Assembly (NCBI GenBank): GCA_003598055.1
Contig: QZKI01000065.1
Coordinates: 1-64,000, forward strand
Reading direction: 5' to 3'
Source of the DNA: Candidatus Abyssobacteria bacterium SURF_17
GTDB taxonomy: Bacteria > Abyssobacteria > SURF-5
Length of the DNA: 64,000 nt
Below the pieces are notes generated by a model, which was not told the origin of the DNA, made no database searches, and saw only the letters and a program-made list of their open reading frames with translations. Shown piece after piece: positions 43,852 to 54,100 of the stretch. Within the stretch, counting starts at the first letter, position 1. Each line of letters begins with the position of its first letter. A program made the position numbers and the translations under genes.

Positions 43852-44165
43852 AGCATGATGATTTAGGTATCAGGGCTCATGAAGATATCCGACAATGGAA
43901 TGGTAACTCCAGCCTGAAATCCCTGCAGGCGTGAGCTTGCTCACAGGGAGTTTCTCCTTATTTTCACGCCGCATATTCGAATAAATCGGAACCCACACAA
44001 TTGTCGGACATTTCTTCGTGCGGTAATGAATCCTGCGGAGCAAAGCGAGCACAACGGGATGAACCGCCCCCTCTTAACAGATGCAGTGTAGCATACACGT
44101 ATCGGCTATGGCAAGCTCGGCCAACGTCATGATTGCCATGGCCTCCGCTCGATATACCGCAGCCT
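43852..44165. other. stretch without a supported gene
   Basis: A hairpin with GTGAGC-TT-GCTCAC lies near 43931-43944. A short leftward frame with IYSNMRRENKEKLPVSK is seen, but I cannot support it as a gene. Confidence 0.4.
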
Positions 44166-44194
44166 TTGACTAAGCGAGCAGTTCGTGGTAAAAT
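44166..44194 (+). promoter_or_regulatory. promoter of the B-box/TPR gene
   Basis: TTGACT, 17 bases, TAAAAT. Start near 44201, 66 bases before the ATG. Confidence 0.7.
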
Positions 44195-44266
44195 AGTTCT
44201 GCTCAAAGCACTTAGGAACGCATACGCCAAGTGCCATGGCAAGGGCATCACGCAGGGAGGGAAAAG

Positions 44267-45289
44267 ATGAAGTGTCCCGTTCACAGCGATAAGGACGTCG
44301 TCGGATACTGCGTTGAGTGTGGCGCTTTCGGCTGTGACCGTTGCCTAAAAGCCATCGGAAAGGGCGAAAGCCTTTGCCAGAAATGCGTGAAGGCACGGGA
44401 AGCGGACGCACGGGGCGGAAAGGCCGGGATTGTTTCCAAACTGCTGGGCGACAGCAGAAAGAGACCCACCCCTCCCGGCGCGAGTGCCGCGAGCGGGCGT
44501 GCCCGGGTGGCACAGAAAACCGGAACCGGCCGAAAACTCGTTATTCACTATAGACAAGGAAAGGTCGTTAAGGGAGTTACCTACAAGCTTGACGTGAACT
44601 CGCTGGGTTTCTATCTGATACCGGTGGAGCCCACAGCCGAACAGGAAAGAATATATGTTCACTTCTCGGACCTGAAAGCCATATACTTTGTAAGGGATTT
44701 TGAAGGGAAGCTCGATTCCAGTGGAGCCATTCTGGAACGGTCAACGGAAGGACAGGAGACCAGGATCGCCTTCGATGACGGCGAAATCATAGAGGGCTGG
44801 ACCATGCATCATTTTGACCCTTCGTGTCAGCGTTTTTTCATGGTTCCGAAAGAGAACAACGGGAACAACATCAGTATTCTTGTCGAGCGCTCCGCTCTGA
44901 AAGGTCTCGAAGTGGGCGAATTCAGGCAGGGCAGCTTTTCCGAAGAAACCGAACTGTCCGGCCTCCCGCAGGCGCAGACGAAGGGGCGCGCACCTCTGAG
45001 CCAGGGGGAATCAATGGGGGACCTCTATTTCTCGATGAAGAACTATGACGCGGCACTGGCCGAGTATGAGAAGGTAAAGAAGGACTATCCGCACGACAAA
45101 CGCTTGGCATTAAAGATATCTGTCTGCAACTTTAATCGCGGGGTTAGCTTTATTAAATCGCGAAAATATCTCGAGGCCAAAGCAGAGTTTGAAAAGATCG
45201 CGGAAGACGACCCGATATACGGAAATGCCAAAAAGAAAATCCGGAAGATAGACAAGATTCTCAAGGAGGTTCAGAAAATGGGCACATAG
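44267..45289 (+). CDS. bacterial B-box zinc finger protein with duplicated middle module and TPR
   Basis: A 340-residue protein. The N-terminal B-box-like zinc finger (MKCPVHSDKDVVGYCVECGA ... CDRC ... CQKC) is followed by a linker. Two tandem copies of a beta module follow: VIHYRQGKVVKGVTYKLD... and RIAFDDGEIIEGWTMHHFD..., each with an (I)xFxxGxxxxG(x)T pattern like DUF6982-type domains. C-terminal TPR helices (about 250-335) end it. Function unknown; likely a cytoplasmic scaffold. Start after AGGGAGGG. Confidence 0.75.
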   Translation: MKCPVHSDKDVVGYCVECGAFGCDRCLKAIGKGESLCQKCVKAREADARGGKAGIVSKLLGDSRKRPTPPGASAASGRARVAQKTGTGRKLVIHYRQGKVVKGVTYKLDVNSLGFYLIPVEPTAEQERIYVHFSDLKAIYFVRDFEGKLDSSGAILERSTEGQETRIAFDDGEIIEGWTMHHFDPSCQRFFMVPKENNGNNISILVERSALKGLEVGEFRQGSFSEETELSGLPQAQTKGRAPLSQGESMGDLYFSMKNYDAALAEYEKVKKDYPHDKRLALKISVCNFNRGVSFIKSRKYLEAKAEFEKIAEDDPIYGNAKKKIRKIDKILKEVQKMGT

Positions 45290-45372
45290 CCGAAACCCGC
45301 AGAATCGCCCGATTGCGGCTGAAGGAACTCTGAAGGGAAGCGTTATGCATTCATTATATTTGAAGATTGAAC

Positions 45373-45400
45373 TTGAATTCAGTCAAGTTTGTGCTATAAT
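45373..45400 (+). promoter_or_regulatory. promoter of the phosphoesterase-hisB operon
   Basis: TTGAAT, 16 bases, TATAAT. The leader is about 108 bases, without a clear gene. Confidence 0.65.
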
Positions 45401-45514
45401 GATACGTTTTGTGGAATCTGCTTCATTCTATAAACCCAATTCATTCAGAGACATTATTCAAGCACTGATTGTTCGCAACTCCCCGGATGCGGAGGGAGCT
45501 TGTCGGGAGCACAA

Positions 45515-46246
45515 ATGCGGTATGCAATTATTTGCGATGTTCACTCGAACCTTGAGGCGCTAGAAACAGTCCTCACAGAGGTCAAGAAACGCGAAGTCGA
45601 GAGAATATTTCACCTCGGTGACATCGTCGGTTACAACGCAAATCCGAATGAGTGCATAGAAGTATTCATGGCCGAGAACATAAGCTCGATCATGGGCAAC
45701 CACGATGCCGCTTGCTGCGGCCTGGACGACCCCTTGTGGTTTAATTCGGCGGCAAAACAGGCCATCATTTGGACCCGCGATAAGCTGAACTCCAAGTGCC
45801 GGGAATATCTGCGTGGCCTGCCGGAGCAACTGGTATTGGAGGGCAGGATTCTGCTCGCTCACGGGTCTCCGGAGAGCCGTGACAACTATATCCTTGATTG
45901 GATGGATGCAATGCGCCAATTTGCAGTCATGGAAAAGACGTCCATGAATATCTGTTTTTACGGGCACAGCCATCTCCCCGCCCTGTTTGCTTTCCGTGGA
46001 TTCAACCACGATCTCGCTCAACACGGCAAGCACACGCTTGACTGGAGCAATCGCTACCTTGTCAACTTTGGAGGAATGGGTCAGCCTCGCGACGGCGACC
46101 CGCGCACCTGCTTCGGGATTTTCGACTCCGACGAGATGACGGTCGAGTTCTTCAGGATTAAGTATGACGTGCTTAAGTGCGCCAGGAAGGTCGAGAAAGC
46201 CGGTCTCGACACCTATCTGGCCGAACGTTTGTTGGCCGGTGTTTGA
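45515..46246 (+). CDS. metallophosphoesterase
   Basis: About 243 residues of the YfcE/MJ0936-like calcineurin fold. The metal-site motifs are all visible: CDVHSN, GDIVGYNANP, GNHD, HGSP and GHSH. Probable cyclic-nucleotide or other phosphodiester hydrolase. It heads an operon with hisB, hisH and a sensor kinase, 41 bases from hisB. Confidence 0.88.
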   Translation: MRYAIICDVHSNLEALETVLTEVKKREVERIFHLGDIVGYNANPNECIEVFMAENISSIMGNHDAACCGLDDPLWFNSAAKQAIIWTRDKLNSKCREYLRGLPEQLVLEGRILLAHGSPESRDNYILDWMDAMRQFAVMEKTSMNICFYGHSHLPALFAFRGFNHDLAQHGKHTLDWSNRYLVNFGGMGQPRDGDPRTCFGIFDSDEMTVEFFRIKYDVLKCARKVEKAGLDTYLAERLLAGV

Positions 46247-46287
46247 CGACCAGCGCACCGCTGAGTCATCGGATGTGAGCGAATCCA

Positions 46288-46872
46288 ATGCGCAAAGCGA
46301 AAATCGCCCGCAAGACAACCGAGACCGATATAACGGTCGATCTTACTATTGACGGCAAAGGGACCTATGACATTCGAACCGGCGTCGCGTTCCTCGACCA
46401 TATGCTTGCGCTCATGGCGAGACACGGTTTGATGGACCTCTCCCTTTCGGCGACGGGCGACCTTCAGGTTGATGCTCACCATACGGTCGAGGATGTCGGG
46501 CTGTGTCTGGGGAAAGCCTTCGGTGACGCGCTCGGCGGCAAGGAGGGGATTGCGCGTTACGGCTCGGCTCGCGTTCCCATGAACGAGGCGCTCGCGCATG
46601 TTGATGTGGACATTTCGTCTCGGCCATTCCTGGTGTTCAATGCCGACCTCCCGCGGGCAAAAGTGGGACAATTCGACGCTGAGCTCACGCGTGAGTTCCT
46701 GCATGCATTCGTGAATACCGCCCAAGTGACACTTCACGTTAACCTCCTGTACGGAGATAACGTACACCACTGCATCGAGGCGATATTCAAGGCACTTGGC
46801 CGCGCGCTCTCGCAGGCAGTCACACTCGACGACCGCATCGAAGGTGTAATGTCGACGAAGGGGAACCTGTAA
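46288..46872 (+). CDS. hisB: imidazoleglycerol-phosphate dehydratase
   Basis: A 194-residue HisB, the usual single-domain length, sixth step of histidine synthesis. The manganese-binding DAHHTVEDVG and VHHCIEAIFKALGRAL motifs are complete. Followed four bases later by hisH. The other his genes are not in this window. Confidence 0.96.
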   Translation: MRKAKIARKTTETDITVDLTIDGKGTYDIRTGVAFLDHMLALMARHGLMDLSLSATGDLQVDAHHTVEDVGLCLGKAFGDALGGKEGIARYGSARVPMNEALAHVDVDISSRPFLVFNADLPRAKVGQFDAELTREFLHAFVNTAQVTLHVNLLYGDNVHHCIEAIFKALGRALSQAVTLDDRIEGVMSTKGNL

Positions 46873-46876
46873 CGCG

Positions 46877-47551
46877 ATGATAGCGATAGTGGACTATCAG
46901 ATGGGCAACCTACGAAGCGTCCAAAAGGCGTTTGAACACATGGGCTTCGAGGCAGTCATCACGGACGCGCCCGAAGTCATGATGGACGCGGCCGGACTCG
47001 TGTTGCCGGGTGTCGGAGCCTTTGGGGATTGTTATCGCGAGCTCAACTCACGCGGACTTGTCAGCCCCTTGCTCGAATGGGTCGGTTCTGGTCGCCCTTT
47101 TCTAGGGATCTGTTTGGGCCTTCAAATTCTCTTCCGTTCGAGTGAAGAGAGCTCGGGAACCCCAGGGCTCAAGGTTATCCCGGGAGCCGTGAAGCGATTC
47201 ACCAACGGTAGCCTCAAAGTTCCCCATATGGGATGGAACCAGGTCAGGCACCCAAAGGGCAGCGGGGGAGACCATGCTCTCGCAGAGTGTCCTCTCTTCG
47301 AGGGCATCCCAGACGGCGCCTATTTTTATTTCGTGCATTCCTACTATGTCGTGCCCGAGGAACCGGATGTGACATGTTGTGTGACGGACTACGGGGTCAC
47401 GTTCACATCAGCCATCTGGAGGGACAACGTGTATGCCGTTCAGTTTCACCCCGAGAAGAGTCAGGACGCAGGCCTCAGGGTGATTGAAAACTTCGGGAGG
47501 CTGGCTCTGCGGGGCAGCCGGCACGTAGGTACGGGAGCTCGTGGCAAATGA
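46877..47551 (+). CDS. hisH: imidazole glycerol phosphate synthase, glutamine amidotransferase subunit
   Basis: A 224-residue class I amidotransferase. The nucleophile lies in FLGICLGLQILF, and the His-Glu of the triad in VQFHPEKS. It supplies ammonia to HisF, which is not adjacent; this is unusual because hisF is commonly close. Its stop overlaps the ATG of the sensor kinase (ATGA), coupling histidine synthesis and signalling genes. Confidence 0.95.
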   Translation: MIAIVDYQMGNLRSVQKAFEHMGFEAVITDAPEVMMDAAGLVLPGVGAFGDCYRELNSRGLVSPLLEWVGSGRPFLGICLGLQILFRSSEESSGTPGLKVIPGAVKRFTNGSLKVPHMGWNQVRHPKGSGGDHALAECPLFEGIPDGAYFYFVHSYYVVPEEPDVTCCVTDYGVTFTSAIWRDNVYAVQFHPEKSQDAGLRVIENFGRLALRGSRHVGTGARGK

Positions 47552-49590
47552 ATCAGCGAGCAATGACAAGAAGAAGACCTAAGATAAGCTTGCGGCTCAA
47601 GCTATTCATTGCGCTCGTTCTCGTCGGAGTCCCTCCTCTCATAGTGGGGCTGCTTGCGGCCTACTTCGAGGGGATCGACATTCATGAATACTATACGGGC
47701 ACAAGATTCCAGAACCTCGCGCACTGGATGTCAGAGGAAATCAAGACGAATATCGCCATCCAGATAACCGCTGCCAGCGGTCTTGCGCTTACGCCGACCG
47801 TAATTGAGGCCGTCGAACAAGCGAACGCGTCATATAAGGGCAAAGAGGCGGATGCTATCAGCACGGAAATTTCGCGCATCGATGAAGAATGGCAAGCGGC
47901 GTCGAAAATCAATGATATGATCCGAGCCTATTTATCAAATCGGGTCTCTCAGTTCCTTCAAAGCATCATGAGGCTCAATATGAACTGGGCGAGCGAAATA
48001 TTTGTGACCGATGAGCACGGCGCCATCGTCGGCGCGACGGGCAAGACCACGGATTTCTACCAGGCAGACGAGAACTGGTGGGTGGAGACATTCAATCAGG
48101 GCAATGGCCGCAATGTAGTAGAGGGCGTTGAGTTTGACCAGAGCGCCGGAATAGAATCGGTGACCGTGGCCGTGCCAATTCGCGACCCCGAGAGCAACGC
48201 AGTGATCGGCATATTGAAGATTGTGATCAAGGCGGATTACTTCTTCCGGGCGGTCAGCATTCTTCGCATGCAAGAGGAGATCGGATATGCAGGTCTGATG
48301 ACTCCCGATGGCACACTACTCGCTTCATCGGCTCCGCTGCGACCAGCACGCATATCGGAGGCTTTCTGGCGGCCGATCCTCGACCGCGGTGACGGCTGGA
48401 CCACCGTCGTTGATGAAACGGGCGAGAAGAGCGTGCTTGGGTTTGCCGTATTAGACACGAGCGACCTTGATGCGGAAGTGCGGCTGACGGGTGGAAAGTG
48501 GCACATCTTCTTCTATCGCAGCGTGCGGGAGGGCTATTCGCGCATATATGCCACTGCCTCGAGGGTCTTCTCGATCGGCTTCGGCCTGGTGCTCGTCCTC
48601 AGCCTTCTCGGTTTTTATGCCGCTAACTGGATAGTCATGCCGATACGGCTCCTTCGCGAAGAGGCTCAATACATCGCACAGGGCGACCTCGGGCGCCGAG
48701 TGGAGATACACACCAACGATGAGATCGAGCTGCTTGCCGAAGAAATAAACATCATGTCCCAAAAACTCAAAGAGACGCACGCCAATTTGGAGCAGAGAAT
48801 AGACGAGCGCACCGCACAACTATCTGAGGCCAACAAGAAACTCGAAGCACAGAGGGAAGTGCTCCTCAAAGTGAACAAGCAGCTTATGAAGGCAAGCACG
48901 CTTAAATCGCAATTTCTCGCCGACATCTGCGACGGACTGAACAACCCGGTAGTAAATATCGTCCGGCTCGCAGAGGTATTGACGCAGCAGGATTCGGCCG
49001 AACTGAATGAGAGACAGAAGGACTACCTGAGCGATATACTCGCGAATGCAGTCCACCTTCGCCAACTCATAAACGAGGTCTTCACGCTTGCCAAGGCGAC
49101 CTCCGGAAAGATCGAGCTTAACCTGTCGCAGTTCTCGGTCGCCAACACTCTCCATGAAGTACACGAGACGGTGAGAGCTCTCGCCTCGGAGAAAAACGTC
49201 AAATTCGATTTTGACCTCGACAGCTCCGTCGGGGAAATAGCTGCTGACATTAATCTCTTCAAACATGTCATCTTCAACTTGTACACCAATGCCATAAAAT
49301 ACAATAAAATGAATGGAACGGTTCATGTCACTGCCGCCCGCGTCGATGACTCGCTGGAGGTATCCGTGACTGATACCGGCGTCGGGATACGGCCAGAAGA
49401 CCACGAAAGAGTCTTCCATGAGTTCGAACGAGTGGAAGACGCCCAGGAACCCTACTACGAAGGAGCAGGTATGGGACTGGCCCTCGCACGTCGCTTCGTA
49501 GAACTGCACGGCGGCAGAATCTGGGTCGAGAGCGAATACGGCAAGGGGAGCAAGTTCGTGTTCAGGATTCCGTTGAAACAGCGGGGATAA
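47548..49590 (+). CDS. sensor histidine kinase-like protein lacking the phospho-acceptor His
   Basis: A 680-residue membrane protein: TM1 (about 19-41), an extracytoplasmic Cache-like sensor, TM2 (about 337-360), HAMP (about 360-412), a coiled coil, a HisKA-like dimerisation domain and an HATPase. The H-box reads FLADICDGLNNPV, where the standard His of FxxxxxHELRTPL is Asp462 (codon GAC, 48931-48933). The HATPase looks intact: NLYTNAIKYN, DTGVGIRPEDHERVF and GAGMGLALARR. It may bind ATP without autophosphorylating. It overlaps hisH by four bases; no regulator gene is adjacent. Confidence 0.88.
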   Translation: MNQRAMTRRRPKISLRLKLFIALVLVGVPPLIVGLLAAYFEGIDIHEYYTGTRFQNLAHWMSEEIKTNIAIQITAASGLALTPTVIEAVEQANASYKGKEADAISTEISRIDEEWQAASKINDMIRAYLSNRVSQFLQSIMRLNMNWASEIFVTDEHGAIVGATGKTTDFYQADENWWVETFNQGNGRNVVEGVEFDQSAGIESVTVAVPIRDPESNAVIGILKIVIKADYFFRAVSILRMQEEIGYAGLMTPDGTLLASSAPLRPARISEAFWRPILDRGDGWTTVVDETGEKSVLGFAVLDTSDLDAEVRLTGGKWHIFFYRSVREGYSRIYATASRVFSIGFGLVLVLSLLGFYAANWIVMPIRLLREEAQYIAQGDLGRRVEIHTNDEIELLAEEINIMSQKLKETHANLEQRIDERTAQLSEANKKLEAQREVLLKVNKQLMKASTLKSQFLADICDGLNNPVVNIVRLAEVLTQQDSAELNERQKDYLSDILANAVHLRQLINEVFTLAKATSGKIELNLSQFSVANTLHEVHETVRALASEKNVKFDFDLDSSVGEIAADINLFKHVIFNLYTNAIKYNKMNGTVHVTAARVDDSLEVSVTDTGVGIRPEDHERVFHEFERVEDAQEPYYEGAGMGLALARRFVELHGGRIWVESEYGKGSKFVFRIPLKQRG

Positions 49591-49639
49591 CGATTCACAG
49601 CCATTCTTGAAGCCTGACCAACTCGAAGAATCCGTACAG

Positions 49640-51109
49640 ATGCAAGAGTTTCGGCAGAGACTCCCCCTCGGTTTCATCCTTTCCTTCTCAACCATCCGCA
49701 CATGGCTGCTCGTCCTGCTGTGTGCCGTTCTCGCCTCGAAGGGCGCTGTCTTCTTTTTCAGAGCCGCACGGGTTGTTTCCTACCCCTTCGAGTGGTCGAC
49801 AATGGACGGGTATTTTGTGTACCATGGCCTGCGACTCCTGAAGGGACAGCCAATCTATTTCGGTTATGAATCCCTGTTGACACCCTTCGAGTACGTGCCC
49901 CTCTACCCGCTGGCTATCGGATTCCTGGCCCGGCTCTTTGGACCCGGTGTGTGGTACGAGAGGGTCTTCGGGCTTGTCTGCGCCGGAGTCGCAGCGTTGC
50001 TCATTTTTCAAGCTGTCTTCAGCGGGACCCGCAGCCGCATAGCTTCCCTCTGCGCCGCCCTGATGTTCTTTGCGCCTGCCTCGCTTTCAGTGTGGTTCCT
50101 TGTGAGGGGAATAGATATTTTTTCGGCTTGTCTGGCGCTCGGTGCGGTGTTGCTCGCCAACAGTGACAGCCGTGGATTCAGATGTCGATCGGTATGGGCC
50201 GTCGCTCTATTCGTGGTCGCCTTCTATGCAAAACAAACGACTATTTTTCCGGCGGCCGGCGCCCTGGCTTTTGTGATGTATCACAATCCGCGACGAGGCG
50301 TTGCAATGGCAGTTGGCTATGCGATATCAGTGGCACTGATTCTGGCGGTCCTTCAATATCTGAGCAACGGATGGTTCTTCGAAAACGCCTTCCTGACGAC
50401 GGCGATGAATCCCTATCTCCCACGCGAACTGTTTCGCCTATTTGCGGCCTTTACGGGCGTACTCTTTTTCGCTTTTCCGGCAGCCCTTGTCCAGGCGCTC
50501 GTCGACATTCGGCGCGGGCCGACTATCTGGACGTTCTATTTCGTCGCGACTGCCATTTCGGCCCTGCTCGCGGGCAAGGTCGGCGCAGCGTTGAGCTACT
50601 TTATCCCGCTCTTCACCGCTGTCTGCATATACACGGGGCTCTGGCTGGGCAATGCCGAACTGTTCAAGGTGCGCGGGAGAACGTACATGGCGCTGTTGTT
50701 CTTGCTCGTGCTGCAGTCTTGTTTCTTTCTTCGTGAATTACTCCCCACGCCCACACAAGAGGACTACCTCGAGGCACGAGCGCTCGACAGTCACATCAAA
50801 GTCAATCCCGGCCCGGTGCTCCTCGAACGCATCGACAGTTTTGCCACCAGGAATGGCAGGAGTCTGAACGTGGAGGCTGTCCAACTTCCCATACTCGTCA
50901 TGCGGCGCAAGTTCGACCCCGAGCTCTTGATTGGCCCTATTCAAGACCGGGAGTTTTCGGTCATCGTTTACAGTGGTGTGCACTTCGGAGGAATGCCGGC
51001 CCTGAAACAGGCGCTCTTTGAAAACTACCACGTAACTGACCGCATCGACCTTGGCCTTTTTTTTGGCAGGATGACGTTTCTCGTGCTCTCGCCCCGGTAC
51101 CCCTCATAG
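49640..51109 (+). CDS. GT-C fold membrane glycosyltransferase
   Basis: About 489 residues with many membrane spans. The first periplasmic loop contains the acidic motif region FEWSTMDGYFVYHG, and the architecture (many helices then a soluble tail) is that of polyprenyl-linked sugar transferases. I chose the ATG at MQEFRQR; a TTG 33 bases earlier is possible. No ribosome site is strong. Substrate unknown. Confidence 0.72.
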   Translation: MQEFRQRLPLGFILSFSTIRTWLLVLLCAVLASKGAVFFFRAARVVSYPFEWSTMDGYFVYHGLRLLKGQPIYFGYESLLTPFEYVPLYPLAIGFLARLFGPGVWYERVFGLVCAGVAALLIFQAVFSGTRSRIASLCAALMFFAPASLSVWFLVRGIDIFSACLALGAVLLANSDSRGFRCRSVWAVALFVVAFYAKQTTIFPAAGALAFVMYHNPRRGVAMAVGYAISVALILAVLQYLSNGWFFENAFLTTAMNPYLPRELFRLFAAFTGVLFFAFPAALVQALVDIRRGPTIWTFYFVATAISALLAGKVGAALSYFIPLFTAVCIYTGLWLGNAELFKVRGRTYMALLFLLVLQSCFFLRELLPTPTQEDYLEARALDSHIKVNPGPVLLERIDSFATRNGRSLNVEAVQLPILVMRRKFDPELLIGPIQDREFSVIVYSGVHFGGMPALKQALFENYHVTDRIDLGLFFGRMTFLVLSPRYPS

Positions 51110-51116
51110 AAAATGC

Positions 51117-51145
51117 TTGATTCTGGTATGAATTTTTGGTAAATT
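51117..51145 (+). promoter_or_regulatory. promoter of the kinase-like gene
   Basis: TTGATT, 17 bases, TAAATT. Start near 51152, 34 bases before the ATG. Confidence 0.6.
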
Positions 51146-51185
51146 AATTCCAAAATATTATCAGTCATCACGTGAGCAAAAAGAT

Positions 51186-54100
51186 ATGAGTCAGAACGAT
51201 AAAGAACAAGATCGCCAAAGCCGCGAATTCCTCGGCACAAGGAAACACATGAAGTACGGGCTCTCGTTCTTCAAGAAGGGTGAATACGAGCACGCTATCG
51301 GCGAATTTGAGCTCATACTCCAACATGACAGAGCCTATGTCCGCGCGTATAACAATCTTGGCTACATCTATCGCTCCCTCGGCGTCTATGACAAGGCGAT
51401 CGAGATATGGACGGAAGGCCTCCGGATTGACCCGTCATATAGGAGACTTCAAAAGAACATCACGAGCCTTCAACGTTTCTTGAAGTCAAAGGAACGCAGG
51501 GGTGAATCAATGCCCATCGGCATTGAGGACTTCGAAATCGGCATCGAGTGGCTGTCGGAAAACGCCGAATTGCTCGAGATACGCGAGGGCAGCCTCTTTG
51601 ATACCTATGTGATAGAAGACGACCAGAACACGTATGCCCTGAAGACGCCCAGGAAAGCGCTTCTTATGGACGAAACGGCGAAGAAGGTTTTTGTAGAAAG
51701 TTGCGGGAACTGGCTTCGCCTCGGCCAGCATGATCATATCGTTCATGCGCGCTCGATCGAATGGGTCTCCGGTCGGCCGTTTCTTGTCATGGAATACTCC
51801 GCTGATGGCTCTCTCCGCACGCTTCTCAGTACCATGTCCAAAGCCGGAGGACTTCCCATCGCACAGGCAGTTGAAATTGCCGTGCAAGTCTGTTTGGCTT
51901 TGTCCTACGTTCACGCGAGCCTCGGTATGGCTCATGGTGGCATCAGAGCAGAGAACGTGATGCTTTTCCGTCCGGCCGGGCAGGGTAGGGAAGGACGCGA
52001 CGAAACGCGAACACTCCGTTTCCTTGCGAAGGTTAGTGACATCGGCGAGTGGGCAATGTTTCAGAATCCACAACTCTTCGGTAACGCCAGCGGAAACATC
52101 CCCCGATCGATGGACGACAAAGAATCCGTGCGTGCTCCCTCGGGATTCTTACCTGTTTCTCCTCAAGCAGCCGCGCCGGAGTTGCTCGAGTCAATCTCCA
52201 CACCAAACACGAGAAGCGATGTCTATTCATTTGGAGTGCTCCTCTATGAAATGCTCACTGGAATGCTCCCCTTCTCCGGCGTGGACCCCTCGGAGTTGCT
52301 GAGGACGATGTCCGAACGTCCACCGGAACACCTGTCGGCCGTAAACCGACGCGTGCACCCCAGCATAGGAAGCATTTGCATGAAATGTTTGCAGCGGAAT
52401 CCAGAAGCGCGACCCGGCGATTTCTTCGAAGTCGCAGATGCGCTTCTTACCTATCAAGAGAGGGCGGAGGCGGCTCTCTCAGATTTGAGTAGCCTGTGCA
52501 ATACGTTTACAAGAATATCGCGATTCCAATTCAAAGATGGATCAAGGGGCACTTCGCTCATGATTGTCGGGGGCACGGAGTTTTCCTCCGAAGTCGGACA
52601 GATATGGGAGATATTGAAGCGCCGTGCGGATGCGGAGCGCGACGAGGCGCTTCGGAATCGCCTCGCGCACATCTCAGACGCGGTGCTTGTCCCCGGGCTC
52701 TCCGTCGACGACGTCTATCCCACAGGTGCAAGCATCCTGGACGGCTTGATGAGCAAACCCGCAGAAGCATATCGCAGGGACCTGAATGTCCTGCGAGGAA
52801 GCGATGGCGCCCGTGCAGGAGCCGCTGCGAGTTCTTCAGGCGGAGGACCTCCACAGTCAGAAGCTCACATGTCATCCGAACCGCCTGCGCAAACCGCTCG
52901 CGAAGAATCCGATATCTTTGGGCTCGGGCCCGCGGCGGAGTACTCCAGCCTTTTGAGAGCCGGCGATTCGCAAGGGGCGCTGAAACTCTTGTGTAGAGCG
53001 CTGCAATTTCGGAGTGAGGCGCTTTTGTTGGAAGCCCGGAATGCTCCTGAGCTTCTTCAAGCGCTAGGGCGCGTTGTTCGGTCGGAATCGCTTCAAATGT
53101 GGACCGCTTCCCTTTTTCAGGAGTTGCCCGCGATCTCCGCCTGTCCACCGCCAGAGGAATTTCTTCGACTCGGAACGGACACGGAAGACGAGATAGCAGC
53201 CATGGTCTGCGGGTTGCTTCTCATGCTCGGGGGCGAATACGCCGCGACGCTCGAGACGTTCAACATGATTCCGGACGAGCACTACCTTCCCGCGTTCGCA
53301 ATATACGCATGGGCCCTGGCGCGGTTTCAATCCGCAGGCATGGAGAACATTCGGCTGAACAGCCTCAGAAATGCAGATGGCCTGCTGCGCGATGCAATAA
53401 TCGCGGCAAAAAAATCCAGCAAGCGTACAACCGTTATCAACGCATCCAGCCCGCATGCCTCCCTATCCGACGCCATTTTCCTGCGGGCGCTCATACTCGA
53501 ACAATTGGCCGAACATAAGAGCGCAATAGCCCACTTTCGCGCGTGGAAGGCAATGCCTCGGCCAGAATCCAGGCCGCCACGGAAGTCTCTACCATGGACG
53601 AATCTCGTACAGGGTAAGAGCATGTATGAGGTCGGGATGCCGAGCGAGGGATTCATCCGCTGGCAAAGAGTGCTCACGCAGGATTTGCGGGCGCCGTTCC
53701 TCGCCCTCTTGGAGCACGGTTGCGACAAACCAAGAGTGTTGCTCGCCAAGCATGTGCTCACGTGTTGCGAAGACGCCATCTCGCGCTTCGCCGACAATGC
53801 CGTGCTCTGGTGCCTGAAGGCAAAGTTGCTCCATTGTATGAACCGCCCGCATGAATCCCTCGAATGCACATCGCGCGCGCTTGCGCTTGAAGACGATTTC
53901 TATCCCGCTCACTTCGTCAGAATGGAGGCCCTCGTCTTGACGGGCAGATTCGAGGAAGCCCGCGACGCCCTCAAGACGTGCATCCTCCGCGAGCCGTATG
54001 AGCCTCTGTTCATGCTGCGCAACGCCGAGATTCTCTGCCAGACCGCGGAGCTCAAGAGAGCCATTGACGAACTTAAGAGAGCTATCGCCCACGGCCTCGA

